This document shows, piece by piece, positions 1-9,800 of a stretch of DNA of 64,000 bases. The stretch is from positions 146,194 to 210,193 of the forward strand of contig CANREF010000002.1 of the NCBI GenBank assembly GCA_947629575.1. The letters run 5' to 3'. A program made the translations under genes and the position numbers. This stretch comes from an uncultured Clostridia bacterium. Lineage in GTDB: Bacteria; Bacillota; Clostridia; Christensenellales; Borkfalkiaceae. Numbering within the stretch: the first letter of the stretch is position 1; each line of letters begins with the position of its first letter. The notes beneath the pieces were generated by a model. It had not been told where the DNA came from and searched no databases. It saw only the letters and a program-made list of their open reading frames with translations.

Positions 1-697
1 ACCGCACGCGGTACTTTCCCCCCATGCCCGCCACCGCGTCCAAGAGCTCGGGAAAGCTCATTCCCCCCTGCCCGTCGCTGTTATAGGAATTGACGTTCTG
101 CCCCAAGAGGGTGATCTCCTTATACCCCTCTTCAAGAAGAGTACGCACTTCGCGCAGGATGTCCTCCGCCCGCCGCGAGCGCTCCCTTCCCCGAACATAG
201 GGCACGATGCAGTAGGAACAGAAATTATTACACCCATAGGTGATGTTCACCCAAGCGTTCGGATAGCTCCTTCGCACGGGCTCGATATGATCCTCCGTCT
301 CCCCGCGCTCGGGCAGAAGGGAGACGACCGCCTTCCTGCGGGCGCGCTTCCTCTCGATGAGCTCGCCGAACTCACAGAGATTATGAGTGCCGAACACGAT
401 GTCGATAAAGGGAAATTTTTTGCGCAAAAGCTCCGCTTTCCCCTCTTCCTGCGCCATGCAGCCGCCCACCGCGATGATGAGGTTCTTTTTTTCGCGTTTT
501 AATTTTTTGAGCGCGCCGATATTCCCGAACGCATGGTTCTCGGCGTTTTCGCGGATACAGCAGGTGTTGAACACGATGATATCCGCCTCTTCGAGCGGGC
601 TCTCCCGCTCATATCCCTTTTCCTTGAGAATGCCCGCGATCTTCTCCGATTCGTGGACATTCATCTGACATCCATAGGTGATTATAGAATAATTCAT
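1..697 (-). CDS. miaB: tRNA-2-methylthio-N6-dimethylallyladenosine synthase MiaB (3' end cut by window edge)
   Basis: Radical-SAM methylthiotransferase that adds the 2-methylthio group to i6A37 in tRNAs reading UNN codons. The visible N-terminal 232 residues start MNYSIITYGCQMN and contain the N-terminal cluster cysteines (YGCQMN, NTCCIRENA, GGCMAQ) and then the radical-SAM motif CNNFCSYC followed by IVPYVRGRERSR, which separates MiaB from generic radical-SAM proteins. The TRAM domain and stop lie outside the window. No good Shine-Dalgarno is seen; the start codon directly abuts a dispersed repeat, so any native promoter may have been displaced or supplied by that repeat. Confidence 0.95.
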   Translation of the reverse strand, partial: MNYSIITYGCQMNVHESEKIAGILKEKGYERESPLEEADIIVFNTCCIRENAENHAFGNIGALKKLKREKKNLIIAVGGCMAQEEGKAELLRKKFPFIDIVFGTHNLCEFGELIERKRARRKAVVSLLPERGETEDHIEPVRRSYPNAWVNITYGCNNFCSYCIVPYVRGRERSRRAEDILREVRTLLEEGYKEITLLGQNVNSYNSDGQGGMSFPELLDAVAGMGGKYRVR

Positions 698-710
698 AAA
701 CGTGTAGTGT

Positions 711-870
711 TCACGAAAAATCTTTTGCTTCGCAAAATCTTTTTCCGTGAGGAAACCTTCCTCTCCGTTCTAACTTTCTTGTCCTCTCATTCGTTTCAAA
801 GGACAATAAGGCAAAAGTAATTGCCAAATTGGGTCGCCTACGGCGGAAGTCAATTCCGCCTAAGGCAAGT
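711..870 (-). repeat. Dispersed repeat family B, uninterrupted copy
   Basis: About 160 bp that recurs in opposite orientation near 25,718-25,996. It contains a long A/T-rich hairpin (CACGAAAAATCTTTTGC paired with its complement), a segment around CGTTTCAAAGG, and the small hairpin GGCGGAA/TTCCGCC. This copy lacks the approximately 110-bp insertion seen in the 25.7-kb copy, so it acts as the empty-site reference. Confidence 0.8.
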
Positions 871-883
871 GATTTTTTCACCC

Positions 884-944
884 CCACTCGTCATGGCTGC
901 GCCATGCCACCCTCCCCCTCAAAGGGGTCGGGCCTCTGGCAGCT
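884..944. repeat. GC-rich double hairpin (family E)
   Basis: A hairpin CATGGC-TGC-GCCATG is followed by CCCC/GGGG arms. The same two-hairpin layout, with different stem sequences, recurs in many gaps of this window. Confidence 0.5.
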
Positions 945-952
945 CCCGAACT

Positions 953-1654
953 TCACAGTCCGCCCAAGACTTCGCCGACCTTTTCGTGCAGAACAAGGTC
1001 GCATCTGCCGTCGAGCGGGGTCGGGTCGCGGTTGATAAGGACGAGATATTTCCCGTTGAAGTACTCCACAAAGCCCGCCGCGGGATAGACCGTAAGGGAA
1101 GTCCCCGCCACGATGAGCATGTCCGCCTCCGAGATCGCCCTGACCGCGCCCTGCACCGTCTCCCCGTCGAGCGGCTCGCCGTACAGTACGACGTCGGGCT
1201 TGATGAGCCCCCCGCACTCGCACCGCGGAATGCCTTCCGAGCGGGCGATATATTCCGCAGAATATTTTTTGCCGCACTTGAGGCAGGTGTTCCGATGCAC
1301 GCTCCCGTGCAATTCATACACCCTCTTGCTCCCCGCGGCCTGATGAAGCCCGTCGATGTTCTGCGTGACGACGGCGAGCAGCTTTCCCTCCCTCTCCCAC
1401 TCGGCAAGTTTCTTGTGCGCCGCATTGGGCTTTGCCCAAAGGGGGAGCATCTTGTCGCGGTAGAAGCGGTAGAAATCCTCCGTGTGAGAATAAAAATAAC
1501 CGTCCGAGAGCATGGTCTCGGGGGAGACGTCGTACTTTTGGCGATAGAGCCCGTCCTCGGAGCGGAAATCGGGAATTCCGCTCTCCGTGGATACCCCCGC
1601 CCCGCCGAAAAAGACGATCCGTTTACACTGTGAAATCATTTCCTTGAGGGTCAT
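953..1654 (-). CDS. NAD-dependent protein deacylase, sirtuin (Sir2/CobB family)
   Basis: Removes acyl groups from protein lysines using NAD+, releasing nicotinamide and O-acyl-ADP-ribose; cytoplasmic. The 233-residue protein carries GGAGVSTESGIPDFR (residues 17-31, NAD binding), TQNID (97-101), the catalytic histidine in ELHG (His116) and a zinc site of two cysteine pairs (Cys124, Cys127, Cys145, Cys147). The start MTLKEMISQ is chosen over an in-frame ATG 57 codons upstream because it has the ribosome site AGGAAG and a TATAAT promoter element lies between the two. Transcribed divergently from the penicillin-binding protein. Confidence 0.93.
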   Translation of the reverse strand: MTLKEMISQCKRIVFFGGAGVSTESGIPDFRSEDGLYRQKYDVSPETMLSDGYFYSHTEDFYRFYRDKMLPLWAKPNAAHKKLAEWEREGKLLAVVTQNIDGLHQAAGSKRVYELHGSVHRNTCLKCGKKYSAEYIARSEGIPRCECGGLIKPDVVLYGEPLDGETVQGAVRAISEADMLIVAGTSLTVYPAAGFVEYFNGKYLVLINRDPTPLDGRCDLVLHEKVGEVLGGL

Positions 1655-1675
1655 AAGCGCACTTCCTTTTTCCAC

Positions 1676-1704
1676 ATTATAACATACCCGCGGAAAAATT
1701 TCAA
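1676..1704 (-). promoter_or_regulatory. Promoter of the sirtuin gene
   Basis: TTGAAA, 17-bp spacer, TATAAT reading toward the sirtuin; the -10 ends about 21 bases before the ATG, leaving room for the AGGAAG ribosome site. Confidence 0.75.
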
Positions 1705-1720
1705 CAAGGTGCGGCGGGAT

Positions 1721-1750
1721 TTGCAAAAATTTATCGAGATTACGAATACT
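1721..1750 (+). promoter_or_regulatory. Possible promoter of the penicillin-binding protein gene
   Basis: TTGCAA, 18-bp spacer, AATACT, with only seven bases to the ATG. The -10 is weak, but the gene also lacks a Shine-Dalgarno, which fits the leaderless arrangement of other genes here. Confidence 0.4.
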
Positions 1751-1757
1751 GTAACCG

Positions 1758-3920
1758 ATGAAAACCTCGCTCAAGATCGCATTGGGAGTGCTCGGCGCCG
1801 TGGGAGTGCTCCTGCTCGCGCTCATTACCTATTTCTTCACGGCGACGGCGGGCGTGAAACTCGACCCCGAAAAGCTCACGCTCACCCAAAATTGCATTAA
1901 AATATTTGACGGAAAGGGAGAAGAGCTTGAGACGGCGGCGCGGGAGAACATTCTCCTTTCCGACCTTCCCGCCCATGTGCCAAACGCCTTTGTCGCCGTG
2001 GAGGACAAACGCTTCTACTCCCACAGCGGGCTCGATCTCAAGCGCATCGCAAAGGCGGCGATGAAGAATCTCGCCTCCCTCTCCTTCCGCGAGGGCGCTT
2101 CCACGATCTCCCAACAGCTCATCAAAAACACCCACCTCTCGGGGGAAAAGACCCTCTCGCGCAAACTCAAGGAGTTCCGCCTTACCCGCGCTCTCGAAAA
2201 GCGGTACACGAAGGAAGAGATCTTGGAGCTCTACCTCAACTCCATCTACTTCGGGCACAGCGCTTTCGGGGTGGAAAATGCGGCAAAATTCTATTTCGGA
2301 AGATCTGCTTCCACCCTCTCGCCCGCCGAAGGGGCGATGCTCGCCGCCCTCGTCAAATCCCCCAACCGCTATTCCCCCTTCCGCGACGCCGAAAAGTGCT
2401 TTTCAAGGAGGAATTTCGTCCTCTCCCTCATGGAAGAACAGGGCTACCTCACCCACGAAGAGGCGGAGACGGCAAAGCAAACTCCCCTGCCCGCTTCCCC
2501 CTGTGTGAGCAAGAAGAGCGCCTATCTCGACCTCGTTTTCGACGAACTCGCCGAACTTCTTCCCGACGCGGAGGGAAACCTTAAAGTATATACCTACCTC
2601 GACGGCGGTCTGCAGTCCGCCCTCGAAGAGACGGACACGGGCACGGACGTGTGCCTTCTCGTGAGAGACAATCCGACGGGCGGGATCAAGGCGTTCCATT
2701 CCACCTGCGGAAGGATCGCACGCCTTCCCGCCTCCACGATCAAGCCGATCGGCGTATACGCCCCCGCCATCGAGGAAAATCTCATCTCCCCCGCCACTCC
2801 CGTTTTGGACGAAAAGACCGACTTCGGCGGTTATTCCCCCTCCGATCACGGCGGAAAATACGGCGGATATATGAGCGTCCGCTACGCGCTCGCCCACAGC
2901 GTGAACGTTCCCGCCGTAAAAATACTCAATTCGTTAGGAGTGGAGAAGGCCGCGGGCTACCTTGAGAAGTTGGGGATGCCCGTTCCCGAAGAGGACCGCA
3001 CGCTCGCGCTCGCCCTCGGCGGCATGAGCAAGGGCTATCCGCTCGGGGCGCTGGCGGACGGCTACGCCTGCCTCGCAAACGGCGGCGTCTACTCCCCCGC
3101 TTCCGCCATAAAACAGGTGGAGGACGGTGCGGGAAAGACGCTCTATCGGCACGACCCCGCGCCAAAGAGAGTGTTCTCGGCGGACACGGCGACCCTCGTG
3201 AATGACATGCTCCGCACCGCCGTCAAGGAGGGCACGGCAAAAAAACTGTGCGGCCTTCCCTACGAGATCTCGGCAAAGACGGGAACAGGCGGCGGCGCAA
3301 AGGGAAATTCGGACGCCTACACGATCGCCTATACGAGCGCGGACACGATCGCGGCTTGGATGGGGAATGCCGACGGCAGCCCGATCGAAGCGATGGGCGG
3401 CGGAATGCCGGCGAACCTTGTGCTCGGCGTCTGCAATCGGCTCTATAAGGAAGCACCGCCCGCCCCCCTTGCGCGCAGCGAGGAGGCGGTGACCGCCGCG
3501 ATCGATCGGGAGGAATACGAGAACAATCACCGCCTGCTGCTCGCCGACCCCCTCGCGCCCGACACCCTCTCTTTGCGCGAGCTCTTCCGCAGCTGCGCGC
3601 TGCCCGAGGGAAAGAGCGAGCGGTTTTCCCATCCGACCATTCAAATGCCCCAAATTTCCGTCGTGAATGGGTCTGTTAAGATAGTACTATGTCAGGCAGA
3701 GTACTATGATTACGAGGTAAAAAGGCAGTGTGGGGACAATGTTTCCACCCTATATAAAGGAAAATACCGCAGGGAGTTGTATGACAACTCCGTCTGCGGC
3801 GGGGAAAATTATGTATATTCCGTGACCCCCTATTTCCGCGGGGTGGCGGGAGAGACGGTCACCCTCCCCTCGGTGCACATCGAGGCAAAGGGCGAAATCC
3901 CCGACGATTGGTGGGAGTGA
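1758..3920 (+). CDS. Class A penicillin-binding protein (bifunctional transglycosylase/transpeptidase, PBP1A type)
   Basis: Polymerises lipid II into glycan strands and cross-links stem peptides at the outer face of the membrane. The order is a short cytoplasmic tail, a membrane anchor (residues 5-27), a GT51 domain with EDKRFYSHSG (catalytic Glu82), STISQQLIKN and ELYLNSIYFG, then a transpeptidase with STIK (Ser326-Lys329), SVN (381-383) and KTGTGGG near residue 515. About 200 residues follow the KTG motif. A dispersed palindrome is translated within this tail (around residues 641-651), so the tail tolerates insertion. No clear ribosome site. Stops two bases before the convergent thiI stop codon. 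Confidence 0.95.
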   Translation: MKTSLKIALGVLGAVGVLLLALITYFFTATAGVKLDPEKLTLTQNCIKIFDGKGEELETAARENILLSDLPAHVPNAFVAVEDKRFYSHSGLDLKRIAKAAMKNLASLSFREGASTISQQLIKNTHLSGEKTLSRKLKEFRLTRALEKRYTKEEILELYLNSIYFGHSAFGVENAAKFYFGRSASTLSPAEGAMLAALVKSPNRYSPFRDAEKCFSRRNFVLSLMEEQGYLTHEEAETAKQTPLPASPCVSKKSAYLDLVFDELAELLPDAEGNLKVYTYLDGGLQSALEETDTGTDVCLLVRDNPTGGIKAFHSTCGRIARLPASTIKPIGVYAPAIEENLISPATPVLDEKTDFGGYSPSDHGGKYGGYMSVRYALAHSVNVPAVKILNSLGVEKAAGYLEKLGMPVPEEDRTLALALGGMSKGYPLGALADGYACLANGGVYSPASAIKQVEDGAGKTLYRHDPAPKRVFSADTATLVNDMLRTAVKEGTAKKLCGLPYEISAKTGTGGGAKGNSDAYTIAYTSADTIAAWMGNADGSPIEAMGGGMPANLVLGVCNRLYKEAPPAPLARSEEAVTAAIDREEYENNHRLLLADPLAPDTLSLRELFRSCALPEGKSERFSHPTIQMPQISVVNGSVKIVLCQAEYYDYEVKRQCGDNVSTLYKGKYRRELYDNSVCGGENYVYSVTPYFRGVAGETVTLPSVHIEAKGEIPDDWWE
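3680..3710. repeat. Short palindromic repeat, family P (inside coding sequence)
   Basis: ATAGTACTATGTC/GGCAGAGTACTATGAT is an imperfect copy of the TACTATG palindrome found at eight loci. Here it is read in frame within the C-terminal tail of the penicillin-binding protein. Confidence 0.75.
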
Positions 3921-3922
3921 GT

Positions 3923-5074
3923 TTACAGTTCGTAAACCTCTTTTGTCCCGAGCGCCTCGCTCAAAAGCCTTTCGACGTCGAGCTTCCCCTCTTCCTCCTC
4001 GATAAAGGAGAGCTTCGGACGGGTGGCGGGGAATTCGGGCAGGAACACCGTACAGCAGTCTTCGAAGGGCAGAACGGACGTTTCAAAAGTGCCGATCTTT
4101 TTGGCGAGAGCGATGATCTCGTCCTTGTCAAAGCCGATGAGCGGACGCAGAACGGGAAGGGAGACGACCGCGTTGGACGAGGTGATGCCCTCGATGGTCT
4201 GGCTGGCGACCTGACCCAAGCTCTCGCCCGTGATGAGGCATTTGTCGTCGTAGCGCTTTGCGAGCCGCTCGGCAAGGCGGAACATGAATCTTCTCAAAAG
4301 TGTGACATTGAGTTCGGCGGCGCACTTTGCGTGGATCTCCTCCTGTATGTGGGCGACGTTCAGCGTGACGAGCTTGCCCGTGCAAGTATAGCGGGAAAGG
4401 AGCTGTGAAAGCTCTTTGACCTTTTCCTTTGCGCCGTCGTTGGTGTAGGGATAGCTGTGGAAGTGCAAAAATTCCACGCTCATCCCCCGTTTTGCCATCA
4501 TGTAGCCCGCGACGGGGGAATCGATGCCCCCCGAGATGAGGAGCAGTCCCTTTCCCGAAGTGCCCACGGGCATACCGCCCGCGCCCGCCTCGAAAGTGCC
4601 GAACACGAGCGCCGTGCCGTTCTCGCGGACGTCGAGGCAGACGGTGTGTTGCGGCTGATGAACATCCACCGAGAGGGCGGGGAATTCGTCCAAAAGCCTT
4701 CCTCCGATGCGGGCGCTCAGTTCCATGCTCGTTAAGGGATATTTCTTGTCGGCGCGGTGCGAGGCGACCTTGAAAGTCCCCTCCTTGGGACAGACCTCCC
4801 GCGCGGCGCGGTAGATGCTGTCTTCATCGTAGGGAACGCACAGCCCCACGGAGTAGGAATGAACGCCGAACACGCGGGAAATGCGGCCGCAAAGCTCTTC
4901 GAGGCGGGTTTCGTCGAAGGCGGAGATGAGGTATCTTCCGCTCGTGCGGTGCAGTTCGTGGCGCAAGCCCTTCATGGCGCGCTCCAAGTTGACGAGCAGC
5001 ACCCGCTCGAAATAGCCGCGGTTCTTGCCCTTTAAGTGAATTTCCGAATATCGGATGATGATGACTTTTTCCAT
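3923..5074 (-). CDS. thiI: tRNA 4-thiouridine synthase ThiI (short form without rhodanese domain)
   Basis: Adenylates U8 of tRNA and transfers sulfur to give s4U; homologues also feed thiazole synthesis. At 383 residues it has the ferredoxin-like and THUMP regions, then the PP-loop SGGIDS (181-186) and a C-terminal CC near residue 340. It lacks the C-terminal rhodanese domain of the enterobacterial enzyme. Short ThiI proteins are known to take persulfide directly from a dedicated cysteine desulfurase, and one is encoded immediately upstream, one base away. Part of the minus-strand carAB run. Confidence 0.95.
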   Translation of the reverse strand: MEKVIIIRYSEIHLKGKNRGYFERVLLVNLERAMKGLRHELHRTSGRYLISAFDETRLEELCGRISRVFGVHSYSVGLCVPYDEDSIYRAAREVCPKEGTFKVASHRADKKYPLTSMELSARIGGRLLDEFPALSVDVHQPQHTVCLDVRENGTALVFGTFEAGAGGMPVGTSGKGLLLISGGIDSPVAGYMMAKRGMSVEFLHFHSYPYTNDGAKEKVKELSQLLSRYTCTGKLVTLNVAHIQEEIHAKCAAELNVTLLRRFMFRLAERLAKRYDDKCLITGESLGQVASQTIEGITSSNAVVSLPVLRPLIGFDKDEIIALAKKIGTFETSVLPFEDCCTVFLPEFPATRPKLSFIEEEEGKLDVERLLSEALGTKEVYEL

Positions 5075-5075
5075 A

Positions 5076-6197
5076 TTACCCTATCCTTGCTTTCAGTTCT
5101 CTTGCGGCGCAGTTGAGAGCCGCGGCGGCAGTTCCGATCTCCTCCTCCGTCGTCTGCGGGGAAAAACTCAGGCGCAGAACGCCGCCCAAAATTTCCTTCC
5201 CGTAGCCGCACGCCTCGATGACGCGGCTGTACGGCTTTTTGGAGGAACAGGCGCTCCCCGTGCCGACGATGACCCCTTTCTCTTCGCAAAGCCGCTGTAA
5301 GATCTCCCCGCGTAGCCCCTTCGCCGCAACGGTGAGGATGTAGGGCGAACCGCCCGAGGGCGAGATCCGCACGAAAAGTTCCCCGTCGAGCAAACTCCAA
5401 AGCCGCTCGCGGTATTCGGCAAGGCGGCGCAGATCCTCTTCCAAAGCGGAAAATTTCCTCTCTGCGGCATAGGCAAAGTCGAGGATGCCGAGCACGTTCT
5501 CCGTGCCGCTCCGAAGGTTTCCCTCCTGACCGCCGCCGAAGAGGAGCGGCCGCAGGGAGAGCCCCTTCCGCTTGAACAGCCCGCCCGTGCCCTTCAGCCC
5601 GCCGATCTTATGCGCGCTCACGCTGTACAGATCGACGTCCTTGGTGAGGCGGAACGGAAGTTTCCCGAACGCCTGCACGCCGTCGCTGTGGAAAAGACAG
5701 CGCGGATTTTTCTCCTTCACCGCCCTTGCGAGCGCAAAGATGTCGTTCACCGCGCCCGTCTCGTTGTTGACATGCACGACGGAGACGAGGCTCGTTTTTT
5801 CATCTACAAGGGACAGAAGCGCCGCTCCGTCCACACTGCCGTCCCCGTTTACGGGGGCGAAGCGGGGCTCGACGCCCCTGTTTTTCAGTTCGGTAAAGGC
5901 GGAAAACACCGCCGCGTGTTCCCCCGCCGTCGTAACGGCGTTCCCACGTTTTGCACACGAGAAGACAGCATGATCGTCCGCCTCCGTGCCGCAGGAAGTG
6001 AAGAGAAGTTCAAATGCCGAGGGATTGGCGATTGATTTTAGAATGCTCTCCCGCGCCCCGTTGAGCGCGTTCCTCACCGAGAGCCCCCCGCCATAGAGCG
6101 CCGACGGGTTGAAATATTCCCTTCGGGCAAATTCCTGCGCACGGGAAAAGGCCTCTCCGTCCGGACAGGTCGTCGCGGCATTGTCGAGATAGATCAT
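5076..6197 (-). CDS. Cysteine desulfurase, IscS/NifS family
   Basis: PLP enzyme converting cysteine to alanine and an enzyme-bound persulfide. Motifs are the N-terminal IYLDNAATT, the PLP lysine in SAHKIGGLKGTG, and the persulfide cysteine in GTGSACSSKK. The short loop around that cysteine and the linkage to thiI suggest a ThiI partner like NifZ of Bacillus rather than a general Fe-S assembly enzyme (inference). The start MIYLD was chosen because its ATG overlaps the upstream stop as ATGA and is preceded by GGGAGAG; an ATG four codons earlier has no ribosome site. Confidence 0.93.
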   Translation of the reverse strand: MIYLDNAATTCPDGEAFSRAQEFARREYFNPSALYGGGLSVRNALNGARESILKSIANPSAFELLFTSCGTEADDHAVFSCAKRGNAVTTAGEHAAVFSAFTELKNRGVEPRFAPVNGDGSVDGAALLSLVDEKTSLVSVVHVNNETGAVNDIFALARAVKEKNPRCLFHSDGVQAFGKLPFRLTKDVDLYSVSAHKIGGLKGTGGLFKRKGLSLRPLLFGGGQEGNLRSGTENVLGILDFAYAAERKFSALEEDLRRLAEYRERLWSLLDGELFVRISPSGGSPYILTVAAKGLRGEILQRLCEEKGVIVGTGSACSSKKPYSRVIEACGYGKEILGGVLRLSFSPQTTEEEIGTAAAALNCAARELKARIG

Positions 6198-6814
6198 CTG
6201 CTCTCCCATTTGTTTCTGCCCGCCGCGCGCACAATGTATTCGATGAGCTGCGTCTTACATTCGAGGATATACACCGATTTCTCTGTGGTGGAGGAATAGA
6301 GCATATAGAAGAATTCCTTTCCCTCGGCGGGCTCGCGGTTGGAGGTTAGATAGATGATCTGCTTCTTCCCCATGCCCGCCGTGACCTGATGAAAGCTGTC
6401 GTTGGCGCACTTGCCCATTTTGAGGATCATGTCGGCGTTGAAGCGCTTATAGAACTTCCGCCGCACGCCGTTGAACACCCTTGAAACACGCAGTTCGTCC
6501 TCCACAAAGATATAGTCGTAGCTCACATTATAGCGGTTTTTGAACTTCCAAAAGAGCGCTCCCGTCCCCGCCATCAGGGCGACAAAGACGAAGTAAGCCG
6601 CGATATAGAAGACGCGCGCCGCGGTATAGACCTGACCCGTTTCTTCATCCACCGTTCCCGCCAAAACAATGGGAACGTAATTGAACGCAAAGGCGACCAT
6701 GAGCGCCGCCACCACAAAGGCGATGATCGCGATCACGCGGAACGCCGTGTACCACTTTGCCTCGGTAACGCCGCGCGCAGGCGTCGCGCTCTCCTCATAC
6801 AATCCCTCTCTCAA
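6194..6814 (-). CDS. Membrane protein of unknown function, two transmembrane helices
   Basis: 206 residues with two strongly hydrophobic segments (about residues 27-53 and 71-90) and a C-terminal cytoplasmic-looking domain of about 110 residues rich in aromatic and basic residues (for example YKRFNADMILKMGK and EFFYMLYSSTTEKSVYILE). I do not recognise the family with confidence. The only plausible start is TTG, overlapping the upstream stop codon (TTGA), and the gene overlaps iscS downstream, so it is translationally coupled at both ends and co-transcribed with the carB fusion, iscS and thiI. Confidence 0.75.
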   Translation of the reverse strand: MREGLYEESATPARGVTEAKWYTAFRVIAIIAFVVAALMVAFAFNYVPIVLAGTVDEETGQVYTAARVFYIAAYFVFVALMAGTGALFWKFKNRYNVSYDYIFVEDELRVSRVFNGVRRKFYKRFNADMILKMGKCANDSFHQVTAGMGKKQIIYLTSNREPAEGKEFFYMLYSSTTEKSVYILECKTQLIEYIVRAAGRNKWESR

Positions 6815-9800
6815 AATTCGATCCTCCCCGTATAAACCTTTTTGACGCCCCCCGTGAGGGTGATCGTCCCGTCCTTTTTACAGCGCACGATGAGGTCTCC
6901 CCCCTTCGCCTTCACCGTGACGTCGGTATCCGCCTCGCACAGTCCCCGCTTCACGCAGGCATAGACGGCCGCAGCCGCACCCGTGCCGCTGGCGTATGTT
7001 TCGCCGTTCCCCTGCTCGAAGGCACGCATCTTCACCGTGACGCGGTTGACGGGCCTGACGACTTCGAGGTCGGGCTTTATGGGAAGCGCCCCGTCGCCGA
7101 GAACGCGCAATTCGTCCTCTTTTAGGTCGCGCGCGTCCACCTGCTCGTCGAAGATAACGCAGTGCCTTCCCTCGAGCTTGACGAAGGAATGATCCTTCCC
7201 GCTCTCCCGAAGGTAGCGGGCAAAGGAGGAGTCCGTCACGTGGGAATCGTCCGCCGCGCCGAGCTCCACGCTCGCCGAGGAGACGCCCCCGCCGAAGGAA
7301 TAGGCGGTCACCTTGCGCACGCCGTCTATGGTCTCCACCGTCATGTGTTCGCCCGCGAGTTTCCCGTCGCACAGATATTTCGCCACACAGCGGATGGCGT
7401 TGGAGGCGTTCAGCCCCTCGCTGCCGTCCTGATTGAATACCCTGAGCTTATAGTCGGCGATCTCGGAGCGCTCCACGAGCACGATGCCCACCCCGCCGAT
7501 GCCGTAGTGCCGCGACACAAAGTTGATCGCGAGCGATTCGGGACAGGTGATCTCCCCGTCCATATTGTCGAACAGGATATAGTCGTTCCCGCACGACTGC
7601 ATCTTGACGAACCCGAGCGAGAGCTTGTGCTTGCGCAGATGATTGATGTCCACGAGTTCGGTGTTGTATTCGGTGAATTTGCTCGCGATGATGTCGCACA
7701 GGGCGTTCGCCGTATCGAGGGAAGTGAGCACGGTAACGCCGAGCAGTACCGCATGATGATGAAGTTCGATGTAGTCGTTGATGGAATCGACGTCCGTCTT
7801 TCCCGTATAGATGATATAATCTATCTTACCTTCGTCCATAAGCCCCGAGACCTGCTTGGTCGCCTTGAGCCGCTCGACGACGGTGACGTCGATCCCGAGC
7901 GCTTCGATCACCTTCGCAGTCCCCGCCGTCGCATAGAGGCGGCAGCCGAGGTCGGCAAACTTTTTGGCGATGGAGACGATCTCGGGCTTGTCCTGATCGT
8001 TGATGGTAAAGTACACCCCGACGGGCTTTTCCTTTGTGGGATGACACATCTTGAACCCCGCCGAGACGAGCCCCTTGAAGAGGGCCTCCTCTATGGTCTT
8101 GCCGATGCCGAGCACCTCTCCCGTGGACTTCATCTCCGGTCCGAGCTGGGAGTTGACGTCGTTGAGTTTTTCAAAGGAAAATACGGGAACTTTGACCGCC
8201 ACATAGGGAGAATCGGGGTAAAGTCCCCTTCCATAGCCCAGTTTTTTGAGCTTTGCGCCCGCCATGATGCGGGTCGCGAGTTCCACCATCGGCACGCCCG
8301 TCACCTTGGAGATGTAGGGAACGGTGCGGCTCGCGCGGGGGTTCACCTCAATGACATAGAGCTTCTCCTCATGGATGAGATATTGAATGTTAATGAGCCC
8401 CTTCGTCTTGAGTTCGAGGGCAAGGCGGGTGGAAACTTCCACGATGCGCGCCTTCATCGCGTCCGAGAGATGATAGGGCGGATAAACCGCAATGGAATCC
8501 CCCGAGTGCACGCCCGCGCGCTCCACGTGCTGCATGATGCCGGGGATGAGCACGTCCGCGCCGTCCGAAATGGCGTCCACCTCGAGCTCGCTCCCCATGA
8601 GATATTTGTCGCACAAAACAGGATTTTCTATCTTCTGCGCAAGAATAACGTCCATATAGCGGGAGATGTCGTTTTCGGTGAAGGCTATGGTCATATTCTG
8701 CCCGCCGATGACATAGCTCGGGCGGAGCAGCACGGGAAAGCCGAGCTGCTGTGCGGCGCTCAGCGCCTCCTCCTTGGTCATGACGGTAAGCCCCTTGGGG
8801 CGGGCGATCCCGATGCGTTCGAGGAGCTCGTCGAAGCGTTCCCGATCCTCCGCGACGTCCACGCTGTCCGCGCTCGTCCCGAGGATCTTCACTCCCCTCT
8901 TCGCAAGATAGCCGCACAGCTTGATCGCCGTCTGCCCGCCGAAGGTGACGACGACGCCGTAGGGCCTTTCCACGTCGATGACGTTCTGCACGTCCTCGGG
9001 GGTGAGAGATTCAAAATAGAGCCTGTCCGCCGTGTCGAAATCGGTCGAGACCGTCTCGGGATTATTGTTGATGATGATCACTTCGAAGCCGAGCTCTTTG
9101 AGCGTCCACACGCAGTGCACGGAGGAATAGTCGAACTCGATCCCCTGCCCGATGCGGATAGGTCCAGAGCCGATGACGATCACCCGCTTTTTACCGTTCT
9201 TCTTGCTCTCCTCCACGAACGGAACTGCCTCGTCGTGCAAAATTTCGTCATACGTAGAGTAAAAATATGGCGTTTGCGCCGAAAACTCCGCGGCACAGGT
9301 ATCCACCATTTTGAACACCGCTCTGCGGTGAGGAACTCTGTTTTTGCTCAAAATTTCGAGCGTTGCATCGGTGAAGCCGAGCTTCTTGCCCGTGAGATAT
9401 TCCCTTGCGGTGAGCTTTCTGCCCGCGATGTGTTCCTCATATTCCGCAAGGTTTCCGAGCTTGCACAGAAACCAGCGGTCGATGCCCGTGACGGAGAAAA
9501 TTTCGTCGGGCGTGACGCCCGCCTTCAGGGCGGCGTACACGACAAAGAGCCGCTCATCCGTCGTCTTGTGCAGTTCCAAGAGCAGTTCTTCCCTGTTCAT
9601 GTGGGAGAACTTGGGCGCGTTGAGGGTGGAAAGCCCGATCTCCGCGCCGCGGACCGCCTTCATGATCGCCTGCTCGAAGGAAGCGCCGATCGCCATGACC
9701 TCCCCCGTCGCCTTCATGCGAGAGCCCAAGCCCCGCTTGGCATACAAAAATTTATCGAAGGGCCACTTGGGGAGCTTGACGACTACATAGTCGAGCGCGG

